From: Mesotaenium endlicherianum
Lineage: Eukaryota > Streptophyta > Zygnematophyceae > Zygnematales > Mesotaeniaceae
Length of the DNA: 64,000 bases
Assembly (NCBI GenBank): GCA_009602735.1
Contig: WELA01003918.1
Coordinates: forward strand, 1-64,000
Direction: 5' to 3'
Below the pieces are notes generated by a model. That model was not told where the DNA came from and made no database searches. It was given only the letters and a program-made list of their open reading frames with translations. The position numbers were made by a program, and so were the translations under genes. Below are positions 9,764 through 20,639 of the stretch, piece after piece (position 1 is the stretch's first letter; the number at the start of each line of letters is the position of its first letter).

Positions 9764-9870
9764 TAGGGACAATAGCATGGAATGCCGGTTGGACCGCGGG
9801 TTAACTGATGGGAGAACGCTGGCACTGGTCAACGCAAAAGAAACGAATCAGCTAGCGGAGCGGCGCATGC

Positions 9871-10349
9871 CGAGGGCGACTACGCTCCAGGCTCAAAATG
9901 GGCACAAAATTCTAACACTCACCTAGCCCCAACGTCCAAATCTTGGTAGATACAAGACCATAACATCTACGGCTCGAATGCGATGAAGGAGACGTAAGCA
10001 TATGCAGCACGATGTGGGTGATAAAACAGGGTGGCATGTCGTTTAGAAAACGATGTCTTAGCAATCAATAACAATCATTGTTTTTCTCGACAAAATTTGC
10101 GACAGCCAATCACGCAATGCACAATCCCTCAAACGACATTGGTGGGTCAGTCGTGTGTCAAGCGCATTAATCGCGGGATGTCACACAATTCACGAGTCCC
10201 CGACATGCACGCATGCTCGTATCTTGCTAGGGTTGCTCATTTCTTGATGCATGCTGTTTACAACCGTGAGGGTGCTCAATTGAAGAAAAAAGGAGGGTAT
10301 GAATTATTGGAGCCAGCTCCGAGACCACATGAAGGTCCATATTCAGCTA
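9871..10349. other. No gene recognised
   Basis: Short open frames on the plus strand lack motifs or composition bias that would support coding. Confidence 0.45.
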
Positions 10350-11290
10350 CTAACCGCGAGGACCGAGAATTGCTAAGACTTCGGCAAGGGAACAGGAAAC
10401 GAGAGGGACTCGGAGTTGGCGCACAGTCTTAGCTAGGCCGCTAGCTGTGCGCTCATGGATGGTAACAGTGTGAGCACTCTGTAGACTACAATCGACTAGC
10501 TGGCGATACTCTTGCCTGATAGCGTTCACCAAGTCTATGAAATCGACATCGTCACTAAAGACACTGAAGTTGTGGGAGACTGTGCGCTCAAGGCAACTTG
10601 TTGAGGTAGTCGTGGAACGCTGTGCCTAATGTCCCAAGCGCTAGGGGGACGAAGGTGTCGCCGGCTTGTGTGTCGCTGTAGTTGAGACGTTTGGCCTTCT
10701 CTTCGGTCGATGCCGCCGCCCCTATTGTCGATGAAGCCAGCTCCACGATCCCCCCTCCAAGAGGACTGGCCACAACCACATCCAGCAATGTGCGCACCGC
10801 CGACTCACTTGCCATGCAGATAATATCCACAAAGCTGCCCTTGGTTCAGGCGGGAAGAAGGGGGAGTAATCCTCCCTTCTTCAAGCCCATCGCAAAGTGT
10901 GACCTCCTCGCAATAGTGGGATGCTATGTCGGACAACATTATGAATCGCCATACGCTGCCCCTCTTGAAAACACCTCAAGATATGTGTAGAAAATGCCTC
11001 GTCCCCACACTTACAAAGCAAGCCAACAAGGCACGGATGTGTAATGTCTAGTTGTGTACGAAGGGAGGTGCAAAACTCCGATTCTTGGAATGTCAAAGTT
11101 AGACGAGTGGGAAGGGTCTGCACCCAAGTACCTGCACTAGGTTCGCCGTAGGAAAGAATGCGAGCGCGAAGCTATGTGCTAACAGACCGTGCATGCGAGA
11201 ACCCCACTGAGCTCGAGCAAGAATGGCTTGCAAGCCCCTATCCCACTGCTCCACCATCGAAGAAAAATTTTGCCTTAAAGGCTCGTCCCC
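10350..11290 (-). pseudogene. LINE tail: zinc-finger region and restriction-like endonuclease
   Basis: Minus-strand pieces of the C-terminal part of a LINE-type polyprotein. In order they show a Cys/His cluster (LLCKCGDEAFSTHILRC followed by IHNVVRH), then an endonuclease-like segment (MDIICM, LLDVVVASPL, AASTEEKAKRLNYSD, DTFVPLALGTLG). A terminal helix-like piece follows at 10350-10532. The D...D-V...E-x-K pattern with the following FVP..LG phrase matches the restriction-like endonuclease that nicks target DNA in some LINE clades. The pieces occupy more than one frame, so the copy is dead. The reverse transcriptase itself is absent, and the upstream edge meets an E-type LTR fragment near 11300. 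Family call is from motif memory and moderately sure. Confidence 0.6.
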
Positions 11291-11299
11291 TACTAAACT

Positions 11300-11520
11300 A
11301 GACTCAGCGGAAGCATACTCACTCTCGAGGAACCAAACTAGTTGCAATCATACTCTACAGTGCAGCGACATATCACTAAGAAAGCTTAGAAAAATTACTT
11401 AACATTTGGAGTAGCAAGAAAGTGCTCAAAAATAGAATAGGATAAAAGGCCTTGTTATTATAAATCCGTAAAATTCTGCATAAGTGAAAATTGATGAGAA
11501 ATGAAGAAGTTATGCCTGTC
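11300..11520 (-). repeat. Fragment of an E-type LTR
   Basis: Similar to the reverse-orientation LTR at 59978-60731 over about 220 bp, including AACTAGTTGCAATCATACT, CTAAGAAAGCTTAG and the phrase before TTATGCCT. The rest of the LTR is not seen. Confidence 0.7.
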
Positions 11521-11808
11521 GTGCGTTACGAGGTCGGGTACGCAACATAGGTACAAGCAACACATCATAAGCAAGCAGGCTTTGCTGGAATGAAGTCTAT
11601 AATACATGTGACTTTATAGCCAAAAAGGGAGTCAAGTCTCAAATGGTTTAATTAAGGGAGTGGTGTACTCCCTCGAGTGAGCACCTCAAAATTGTAAACT
11701 GGTAGGAATACAATTAATGAAGTATGGCCCAAAAGATCGCTGGAAGCACATCATGATCTTCAAGAGTAGTCCTTTGCAAGGGTTTAAGCTATGACTTTGC
11801 TCACTACT
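11521..11808. other. Left flank of element H, nothing recognised
   Basis: AT-rich sequence continuous, before insertion of H, with 18509 onward. Both sides carry CTACT at the junction. No coding signal. Confidence 0.5.
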
Positions 11809-12312
11809 TGTAGTGAAACAGATAGATGAAGTACTTAGTGAAATATAATACTTTATCTATTCAAGGACAAGGATCTTTGAACACAAGTGGTAGCTTCTTG
11901 AAAGAGAGATGGCTTCTTGAAAGTTAGTATATTTCTGGATTTTGGCAAGTACAAGAGTGATTCTGGAATCTCTATCTATGTTCTAGCTCTTGTTTATATA
12001 CTTGCTACATAAGTAACTTCTAGGAAAGTGTATGTTGATGTGTTGGCACCCAACACATCCCAAAACTTGCCACCTCATTCTAGAATAACGTACACATGTC
12101 CTTTTGACCTAAAAATGGCACATTTGACTTTTGCGACATGGAGTTCTTCTAGGTCTTTCCTCTAACTTCGAAAATGCCTTAGAAGGTTCAAAGGACATGA
12201 ACCAAGTTACTAGAGTACCTATTCACACTTGACTCCACACAATACTACTCCAAATATATTTGAAAATATTAAAATATATGCAAACTAATATATAATAACT
12301 CAAATCACTACA
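11809..12312 (-). repeat. 3' LTR of element H
   Basis: Begins TGTAGTGAAACAGATAG and ends ATCACTACA on the plus strand. Pairs with 18002-18503. A TATA-like TATATAAAC lies on the minus strand near 11992-12002. Confidence 0.92.
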
Positions 12313-13096
12313 TCACCCCCCCGATAGAAAAAGCGACGTCTCGGCGCGTCAAGTCAGGTCTTACACATGTGGAGCAAACTAGTCAACAGTTTCAAGTCAG
12401 ATGCCACACGTGTGAAGAGGACTAGTCAAAGGCGCCAAGTCAGGTGCTACACATGTAAGGTAGACTAGGCAAGGTCGTAGATGGTGTGACCTTATTGGCT
12501 AGCCTACTCCTTAATGATANACTCCATAATGATGAAGAAAATTGTACAAGTTGGCCCAGAATCTGCCACGAACTCAAAAACTCATAGCATCCACAGAACT
12601 GCTCTAAATCTGAAAATTTGAGTGCCAGACGGACCGCATTGGAGAACTCTACTGGGGCACCAAATTTGAGAGCATTCTAATATCTGGATTGTCGTTGAGA
12701 GCTGAGAGAGTAGGCACTCCTCCAAATTTGTGCAGAAACTTCTGAAAATCATAAGTCCTTCTATACTTCTCCAAATTTTGCAAAGTAAGTCTCAAAATGG
12801 GCGTTGTAAGATGTTCTACCAGAGTCTTGAGCTTCAAAGCATTCCAAGTTCAGAGGAGGGCACAATGTAAGAAGGCATATTCTGCCCTAACAATGCCAGC
12901 AGCCTGACCCCCTTCTACTTAGAGCATCATATCTCTCTCACCAGTGCTTCAAATTGAGCAAACTTGGACTCTAAATGACCGGCTACTCATGGACTACAGC
13001 CAGGTAAATTTTCAGACTTTATTATGCAGAGACTTGTCACCAGTAGCAGTTCTAGTTTTCTGTCCAAAAACTGCGAGAAGAGAAGAGTGTCTGATG
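12313..13096 (-). other. 3' untranslated region and PPT of element H
   Basis: Next to the LTR the minus strand has the purine run CGGGGGGTGA (PPT, 12313-12324), preceded by a GCGCCGAGACGTCGC box at about 12330-12346. The remainder is non-coding. One N lies at about 12520. Confidence 0.75.
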
Positions 13097-16000
13097 TCAA
13101 TTTTTCCTCTTTCTTATTCTTGCAGGCTGCCTCCAAGGGGTCTTCTGCTGCTTCTTGATGGTGGCAGGCTGCCTCCCTGAAGTCTTCGGGCTTCTAGTAG
13201 AGAGACTTGGGGCTGGTCCCAGATGGGGGTTGGCGGCATGGAAGCGCTTCAACTTTCTCTGAACTTTGTCAAGGTAGTGCGCCGCCACGCAACTATTCTC
13301 CGAATCTGGATATCCTTTCCACTTGATCAAGTATTGCTGCTGTCTCCTGAAATTTCTCATAGCCACTATGTCTTCCACTTCGTACTCCAAATGATCATCC
13401 ACTATTGTTGGGGCTGGTGGGGTTGTCACACGTCCTGGGAACTTGTTGTCGGGTTGCACATATGGCTTGAAGAGGGAAGCGTGGAATACGGGGTCGATGT
13501 GCATAGTCTGGGGAAGTTCTAGCTTGAAAGCAACGGGGTTGACTTGCTGGATAATCTTGAAGGGTCCCAAATACTTGGGAGAGAACTTGCTGCCGGCAGG
13601 CCTGTTGTTCAGGAAAATATTCATGGATGATAGTAACACGTTGTCACCCACTCTGTACGTAATTTCTCTTCTGGATCTGTTCGCCACTCTTGCTTGAGCA
13701 TCTTGCGCGTGTTGTAGAGCTTTCTTCGCTGTTGTAAGGGCTGCTTCTAATGTCTTCATAAAATCTGTGGCTGCAGGTACTTCATCATGGCCAGCCGTGA
13801 AGCTCAATGGCGTGGTCGGATGGAAGCCATAGTTGAGGAAGAATGGGGACTCTTGGGTAGAGGCCTGCGTAGTGTTGTTGTAGGCAAACTCCAGGGGGGT
13901 CAAGTACATGTCCCAGTCTTGCTCGAGGGTAGACACGTAGGCCTTTAGAGAGGTCTTTAGGGTACGATTCATACGCTCGGTTTGCCCATCTGTTTGTGGG
14001 TGGTAGGCAGTAGACATATCCAGCGATTTATCCAAGTTCTTGAAGAGATTTTTCCAGAAATGGCTTGTGAATCTTGGATCTCTATCCGACACAATTCTTG
14101 ATGGTAGTCCATGTAGTCGGAAGATGTTGTCAAAGATGAGTCTTGCAAGTTGTGGTGCTGTAGTCTTAGTCGTCGTGGGAATAAAATGAGCCATCTTGGT
14201 AAGTCTGTCCACCACCGTGAGTATTGCATTATGGCCTCGAGGTGTCACGGGCGGGTCCACGATAAGGTCCATTGAGATGTCCGTCCATTGCATTTCCGGG
14301 ATTGGTAGTGGTTGGAGGAGTCCTCCCGCCTTTTGGGATGATGGCTTGACTCTTTGGCATGTGTCACAGCTCCTGCAGTACTCCTTGACTTCCTTAGACA
14401 TGCCTGGCCAGCAATAAGTCCTGGCTAGAACGCCCGTGGTCCTTAGGATTCCAAAGTGTCCTCCAAGAGGGTTGTCGTGTGCTTCTCGTAGAAGCAAGAG
14501 CCGGAGGTCTAAGTCATTAGGAACACATCTCTGGCCCGTGTCTTGCCTCACCCAATAATTGCCTTCTTGCTTCTTGCATGGGTCCAAGGCTGCTTCTCCG
14601 TTCTTGTAGTGAGGGTCTCTTTCATAGGCGGCTGAAAATCAAGTTTCCAGATCTGTCTTCAGGGATGTCATCACTGCGTTTAATTGCAGTCTTGAGAGGG
14701 GGTCAGCTGGGTTTGTCTTGCCGGGCTGGTACTGAATCGTGATGTTGTATTGTTGCAAGTATCCGCTCCATCTTGCTTGTCTCCTTGAGAGATACGGCTG
14801 CGTTTGGAGGTGCTTTAACGCCTCGTGGTCCGTGGTGACCAGTACTTTGCGTCCTTCAACGTAGCAGCGCCAAACCTTCAAGGCATGTACAATCGCCAAT
14901 GCCTCTCGCTCCGTGGTTGTATAATTTTGCTCGGCCGGATTTAGCTTTCTTGACTCGTAGGCCATGGGCTGCAGTCTCTTGCCTTGGTCTTGAAGCAGGA
15001 TTGCTCCTATTGCATAGGAAGATGCATCGGTGATGACGTGGAAGGGCCAATCTGGGTTTGGACTTGGGAGTGTGAGCACCGGGGATGTGGTCAATCTTCG
15101 CTTTAACTCTTGAAATGCCTCTTCCTCTTTCTCGGTCCATGTATATAGCCTGTCCTTCTTGAGTAGATCTGTCAGGGGGGCTGCTATGTGCGAGAAGCCT
15201 TGGATGAATTTTCTGTACCAATTGGCAAATCCCAAGAATGACTGGAGTTCTTTCTTGGTCGTGGGGGTTGGCCATTCCTCCACCACCGTGGTCTTCTTGG
15301 GGTCCATCTTGATGCCATCAGCAGTTTCGTGAAGACCTAGGAACTCCACTTTTTGTTTGGCAAACTCGCACTTTGACTCCTTTGCAAATAGCTTGTTTTG
15401 CTTCAATACTTCGAGGACTTCTTTCAAGTGTCTCGCATGCTCTTCAAGGGTCTTGCTGTAGATAAGGATGTCATCGATGAATACCACCACAAATCTGTCC
15501 AACATGGGCTGAAATATGGTGTTCATCATAGTCATGAAAGTTGCTGGCGCGTTGGTGAGTCCAAATGGCAGGACCATGAACTCAAAATGTCCATATCTTG
15601 TCCTGAATGCCGTCTTCTCTATGTCCGGTTCTGCGATGCGAATCTGGTGGTAGCCGCTCCGTAAGTCAATCTTCGTGAAGTACTTGGCTCCAACCAGCCG
15701 GTCCATGAGCTCATCCATGCGCGGCAGCGGGTATCGATTCTTGATGGTGATCTTGTTGAGGGCGCGATAGTCCACACACATCCTCAAGGTACCATCTTTC
15801 TTCTTGACAAATAGCACCGGGGCTCCAAATGGCGACTTGCTAGGTCGAATGAAGCCATGCTCCAGTAGCTCCTTGATTTGCTTCTTGACTTCGTCTAGCT
15901 CCGTGTATGACATTTTGAACGTAGGCCGAGAGATGGGCTTACTTCCGGGCTCCAACTCTATCTTGTGGTCTACGAATCTCTTGGGGGGTAAACCCTTGGG

Positions 16001-16762
16001 CAATTCCAGGGAAAAAACGTTTTTGTAGTCCTTTAAGACTTCTTGTATCTCCTTGGGAACGGGGCTGCCTTCTTGACTCTCGATGTCTTTCTTGATGTCT
16101 TTTGGCGTGATCAAGGCCAAAAGAAGCTCGTGTCCCTTCCTCACAAGTCTCTTGAGTTGGAGGGCGGACAATAGTATCTCGTGTGCCGGCTTCTCGATGT
16201 CTTGGGTCTGGATATTCTGGATTGCGCGCAAAATACAGATTCTTGAAGTGATGTCATTCTTGATCTTGATAGTACCGGTCCTCCAATCAACTTGGGGGTT
16301 GTGCTTGGTCAACCAAGGCGTCCCTAGGATGACGTCGTACTTGCCCAATTGCATGGGGGAGAACACTACTCTATCCTTGAAGGACTTGATAGAGAGTGCC
16401 AAGGGGTACGTCTTCTTGGAAGGGGTAGTATAGGAGAATCCATCGGGCATCATAATCTCCTCGTCGTGGTCAAGAGTTCGCATAGTAATACCGTGCTTGG
16501 TGGCAAAATCTGCAGCAATGAAGTTGCCTTGAGCTCCGCTATCCACCAAGATGTGGACCTTCTCTCCTCCAAGGTAACCTCTCAAACTCATTGGGGCTGG
16601 AACGTCGTCTTCAACGGGGGTCTCCACCTCACTTGGCGTGTTGCCTTCTCGTGAAGTGGGTCTTGGGGTGGTAGGCTCCTGGCCTACCGGCGCTGTCCGT
16701 TTTTTGACAACTTTTTGGGGCATGAAAGTGCACGATGGCCCTTTTCCTTGCAATAAAAGCAT
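13097..16762 (-). CDS. pol: Pol region of element H (PR-RT-RNase H-IN-chromodomain)
   Basis: Reading 3' to 5' on the plus strand. The aspartic protease motif [11 protein letters not shown] is near 16525-16555. RT shows [16 protein letters not shown] near 15640-15690 and the catalytic FIDDILIYS near 15450-15480. RNase H begins [18 protein letters not shown] near 15000-15050. Integrase has an HHCC zinc site near 14340-14480 and the DDE core ([26 protein letters not shown]) near 13940-14290. The chromodomain [11 protein letters not shown]...[12 protein letters not shown] lies at about 13270-13390. These enzymes copy the element's RNA into DNA and insert it, with the chromodomain thought to guide targeting to modified chromatin. 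The region overlaps the end of gag in another frame, as is common in the family. About one break overall. Confidence 0.9.
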
Positions 16763-17964
16763 AGTCCAGCCGTCATGAGAGCTTCTTTTTCAGCCGGGGA
16801 GAGTCTTGCTTTCACTCCTTGCTGGTTTCTTGCATCATAAGTGTCATTGGAGGGTCTTCCACTCTTCCGGGCAGCCGCGGGGTCCCTTTTAATAACTCCG
16901 ATTTCCATGGGTGTGGGTCCAGATTCGGATGTGGAAGGGGCTGCGTACACCCGCGTCGTCGGTACCCGTGAAGATGAAGGCACGGAGTGCTTGAAATCCA
17001 AGGTATCCACCTTTTGGGCCACTTCAATGATCTTTGAGAAGTCCGTCAAGTCGCGTAACTCCACTTCCTTTGCCACCTTGGGTTTGAGGCCAAAGATGTA
17101 GCGGTCAATCTTCTCCTCGAGAGACATGTTGGGGATCTCAAGAGTGAGGGCGTGAAATCTGGATGTATACTCTTGAACGGACGTCGTTTGCTTGAGATGG
17201 TGGAGCTTTCCTCGGGCAATCTTCTCCGCATTGATGGGCATGAATTGCTTCTTGAGGGCCTCACGAAAATCTGCCCATCTTGCATATGATGGTGGGGGCT
17301 CTTGGCCGAGCATGGGGTGCGCCATAGCTTGATATATAGCCGCTTGATAGTTACGCCACCATGATGTTGCTGCTCCTCTAAGTAAGGTAACGGCAAAGGG
17401 AACGTAGTCCTCCTCGGGTACTTCAAGGAATGCGAGGTACGTCTCCACTTGGTAGAGCCATAAATTCAGGTTGGCACCTTTCCCGGGGTTGAAAGTGTCG
17501 GGTTTGCCGGGCTTGATGAGTTTCCTTGCTCTCGTTGGCTCTTGTGGAGGCGCTTGAGCCGGGGCTGGATTTTGAGCATTGCTCGCAATAGGGGCAACCA
17601 TGGCAGCCATAGCTTCTCTTGACGCTTGCACGGTTGCTTCATAGGTGGCCAAGCCCACTTGGTTGTGGACGGTCATTAGGAAGGCTGCCCACTCATTTGC
17701 GGGAACTCCTTGTGGTGGGGTCAACTTTGCTATAGCGGCTGCCACGGGATTTGACGGTGCTCCTCCTTGTGGTGCTTCTTGTTGTTGGAGATTTCCTTGA
17801 GTAGGCTCTCCCATCGACGCTGGAGGAGGGTGTGCTCCTCCTTGTGGTGCTTCTTGTTGTTGCAGATTTTCTTGAGTGGGCTCTCCCATCGGCGCTGGAG
17901 GAGGGTGTCTTGGAGAGGAAGGGCTTCCTTCGAAAGCTTGCTGTTGGTCTTGAGGATCGGCCAT
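16684..17964 (-). CDS. gag: Gag of element H
   Basis: A 426-residue open frame beginning [14 protein letters not shown] proline/glutamine-rich N-terminus contains two copies of a [10 protein letters not shown]-type repeat (residues about 30-70). The retrotransposon gag fold follows at about residues 150-300, and a CCHC zinc knuckle [14 protein letters not shown] sits near the C-terminus. Gag forms the virus-like particle in the cytoplasm and the knuckle binds element RNA. The frame is whole in this copy. Confidence 0.92.
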   Translation of the reverse strand: MADPQDQQQAFEGSPSSPRHPPPAPMGEPTQENLQQQEAPQGGAHPPPASMGEPTQGNLQQQEAPQGGAPSNPVAAAIAKLTPPQGVPANEWAAFLMTVHNQVGLATYEATVQASREAMAAMVAPIASNAQNPAPAQAPPQEPTRARKLIKPGKPDTFNPGKGANLNLWLYQVETYLAFLEVPEEDYVPFAVTLLRGAATSWWRNYQAAIYQAMAHPMLGQEPPPSYARWADFREALKKQFMPINAEKIARGKLHHLKQTTSVQEYTSRFHALTLEIPNMSLEEKIDRYIFGLKPKVAKEVELRDLTDFSKIIEVAQKVDTLDFKHSVPSSSRVPTTRVYAAPSTSESGPTPMEIGVIKRDPAAARKSGRPSNDTYDARNQQGVKARLSPAEKEALMTAGLCFYCKEKGHRALSCPKKLSKNGQRR

Positions 17965-17988
17965 CTTCTTGTGCTACCAAAGTGCCTA

Positions 17989-18000
17989 GCTCCGATACCA
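17989..18000 (-). other. Primer-binding site of element H
   Basis: The minus strand reads TGGTATCGGAGC, close to the initiator tRNA-Met complement TGGTATCAGAGC, one base inside the LTR. Confidence 0.85.
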
Positions 18001-18001
18001 C

Positions 18002-18503
18002 TGTAGTGAAACAGATAGATAAAGTACTTAGTAAAACAGAATACTTTATCTATTCAAGACAAGGATCTTTGAACACAAGTGGTAGCTTCTTGAAAGAGAG
18101 ATGGCTTCTTGAAAGTTAATATATTTCTGGATTTTGGCAAGCACAAAGTGATTTTGGAATCTCTTTCTATGTTCTAGCTCTTGTTTATATACTTGCTACA
18201 TAAGTAATTTCTAGGAAAGTGTATGTTGATGTGTTGGCACCCAACACATCCCAAAACTTGCCACCTCTTTCTAGAATAATGTACACATGTCCTTTTGACC
18301 TAAATATGGCACATTTGACTTTTGCCACATGGAGTTCTTCTAGGTCTTTCCTCTAACTTCGAAAATGCCTTGGAAGGTTCAAAGGACATGAACCAAGTTA
18401 CTAGAGTACCTATTCACACTTGACTCCACACACTACCACTCCAAATATATTTGAAAACATTAAAATATATGCAAACTAATATATTATAACTCAAATCACT
18501 ACA
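18002..18503 (-). repeat. 5' LTR of element H
   Basis: Pairs with 11809-12312. TG...CA ends. The outer edge abuts CTACT. A TATA-like box lies on the minus strand near 18185-18195. Confidence 0.92.
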
Positions 18504-18780
18504 CTACTTGTGAAGTTCTTTAAGTGACCGAAAACCAGTAAGGCTTTCTCTTCACAAGAGAGGGACTAAGTGGTCGTGAAAACACAAGAGATAAATGTGT
18601 AAGCTTTACTGATAATCTTTGTGACTTACAACTGTCATAATGGGGACTTCTAAGAAGATGTCTCCCTAGGGACATCTCTAGTACTTATACTCCTGGAAAC
18701 CCGGCGTGGTATGCGGCGGATCCAGTGCATCTAGTCACTCTAGGAGGCTCTCCAATGTCCATCAATGTGTACAAGGCATG
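18504..18780. other. Between elements H and E1, nothing recognised
   Basis: No coding signal. It begins with the right CTACT target copy of H and ends at the E1 LTR. Confidence 0.5.
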
Positions 18781-19514
18781 TGTAAGGTCATAGGTTTACA
18801 AAGTGCATTTTTGAGTTTCTTAAAAGTATGTTTTGATTGCATAGAAGTGTAATGTGTATTTGAGTGGTCATTTTGACATAAAGTTCATCGAACTTGGTAC
18901 AGTATTGAGAGAGTTATGGATTTCCAAAGTTTAAGTAGTTTTGTGGTCAGTTGACGACTGTCCTTAATTTGCGGTGAGCGACCGTCGGATTGATCGACAG
19001 CGTCGAGCGATTTGGGCCGTTAGAGTGAATTCGAACCTTCATGTAATTTCGGCTGACGCGGAGTGCCGACTAGGTCGATTACCTAAAAGTTTCGGATAAG
19101 CCTAGCGCGTCTAAGTTAGTATATTCTAGATATTTCGATGCATGCATGTGAACGTCAAATCGACCCGACACGTCAGATGAGACTGATCTGGCTTACTCAC
19201 GAATATTCTGGAAGGGACGATTTGACAAACACTTAGAAAAATCCGTAGCTTCCTCCTAGAAAGGAGCACTTAGGCAGAATAGTATAAATAGGCATAACTT
19301 CTTTGTTTCTTATCACTTCTGTAAATTTTTACGGATTTGTAATAACAAGGCCTTTCATCCTACATCATTTTTGAGCAATTTCTTGCTACTCAAAATGTTG
19401 AGTAATTTTTTTAAGCTTTCTAAGTGATATGCCGCTGCACTCTTTAGTATGATTGCAACTAGTTCTTTTCCTCGTGAGTCACTACGCTTCCACTAGGGCA
19501 CTTTGCTGCTTTCA
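18781..19514 (+). repeat. 5' LTR of E1 (E-type LTR)
   Basis: Starts TGTAAGGTCATAGGTTTAC and ends CTGCTTTCA. Matches 63513-64000 and, reversed, 59978-60731. Confidence 0.9.
19283..19290 (+). promoter_or_regulatory. TATA box in E1 LTR
   Basis: TATAAATA in the 3' half of the LTR, about 230 bp before its end, a usual place for an LTR promoter. Confidence 0.55.
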
Positions 19515-19516
19515 TC

Positions 19517-19528
19517 TGGTATCGGAGC
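19517..19528 (+). other. Primer-binding site of E1
   Basis: TGGTATCGGAGC two bases after the LTR end, of the initiator tRNA-Met type. Confidence 0.85.
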
Positions 19529-19551
19529 TAGGCTAGTTTGCATGTTATATT

Positions 19552-20604
19552 ATGGAGTCGCAGCCGGCGGCTGGAGGAGGCGAACATGTTGAGCATGTAG
19601 AGCGCGCGGGGCAACGGGCAGCATCAACGATGACAAGAGATGCAGGCGATGCTAAGACAAATGGCGAATGCAATTGGAGGAGAAGTCTACACCCAGTTTC
19701 AACAAAATATGCGCGCGAAGGTAGAGAGAATGGTGCAAGTTGTTATGGGGAACGCCGCTTCGACGAGTTCGGCACCTGCACCTATGATACCACCAATTCA
19801 TGTTAACCCAGTGGTGCAACCAGTTATTCCACCCGCATTGGGAGTGCGTGCACCTAAGCATGAAGTCTATACTGGAGAGCGTGGATCGCCGCCTGTTCAT
19901 CAATGGATTTTTGGAGTGAAGAAGTTTATGGAGTATTTTGCGCTCACGCCCGACAGGCAAGTCGCCTTTGTCATAACTTTGCTGCAGAAGAGTGCTGGAG
20001 CTTGGTATGAACGAGAGGAGCAGCTGTCTGGAGTTCCTGCTACNGCGAGAGGAGCAGCTGTCTGGAGTTCCTGCTACTGTTGATCAGCTCTTTGAAGGCT
20101 TGAAGAGGCATTTTCAACCTATTGCACCCTAGACTACTGCTCGAGATCTATTGGTGCGCCTTCGCCAACGAGGAAGCGTTCAGGAGTATGTTTCGCGCTT
20201 CAACCAGCTGGTGTTCAATGTCCATCCATGCACGAGTCGGAGATGATGGACAAGCTCAAGAGGGGACTCAAGCCAACTGTGGCCAAGGAAGTGGCGCTGA
20301 AGGACCCTACCAATCTTGGAGAAATGATGGCATTGGCAACGAGGGTCGGCGCTGTGGAGTATAGTCAGAGGCAGTGGGGCAACCACAACTTTGAAGGACA
20401 TCGACACTTTGGATCTCAAACCCTAGGCACGAGTGTTCAAGGTCCAGTACCTATGGAGTTGGGACTTGGCCAGTACCAGCGCAGGCAGCAGAATTTTAAG
20501 CTGAGAGGATCCTGCTATAATTATGGCAAGCTTAGACATCTGGCTCGAGACTGTCACGTGAAGGCGAAGCAACCTCAACAGCAGGAAAAAGGAGGACGCC
20601 AGTA
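19552..20604 (+). pseudogene. gag: Gag region of E1
   Basis: Fragments of a gag protein: N-terminal QPAAGGGEHVEHVERAGQ, a central gag fold (VHQWIFGVKKFMEYFALTPD) near 19890-19950, and a zinc-knuckle region near 20513-20555 (GKLRHLARDC). The sequence parallels the gag of E2. A run of about 30 bp is duplicated around a single N at 20044, which looks like an assembly join. Broken. Confidence 0.8.
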
Positions 20605-20639
20605 AGTCGTTCTGGGGTGTCTACTGGCGTAAAGAAGGA

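Larger units (their letters stand above)
8950..9870 (+). pseudogene. Inverted partial copy of the membrane-protein gene, split by a MITE
   Basis: Plus-strand sequence at about 8965-9018 and 9773-9870 matches the reverse strand of the neighbouring gene around 8410-8590. That region encodes the second membrane segment and the start of the following loop. Shared phrases include GTGAGTTGTGTAGGGACAA and ATAGCATGGAATGCCGG. The copy lies head-to-head with the intact gene, keeps only about 150 bp, has small gaps and a changed frame, and is interrupted by the element at 9019-9763. It is dead. The arrangement suggests an inverted local duplication followed by decay. Confidence 0.75.
11809..18503 (-). 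mobile_element. Ty3/gypsy chromovirus H, near-whole
   Basis: A minus-strand LTR retrotransposon of 6.7 kb with LTRs of 504 and 502 bp, a PBS complementary to initiator tRNA-Met, gag, pol with chromodomain, and a G-run PPT. It is flanked by a perfect 5-bp target duplication CTACT (11804-11808 and 18504-18508). Domain order is PR, RT, RNase H, IN, chromodomain, diagnostic of Ty3/gypsy chromoviruses. The two LTRs differ at roughly 20 sites by eye (about 4%), so it is moderately young. It looks nearly whole, with about one break in pol. It is the best preserved element in the window. Confidence 0.92.

Noticed and set aside
10031-10432. 133-codon plus-strand frame
   Set aside because: Part overlaps the better-supported LINE tail on the other strand; composition is not protein-like.
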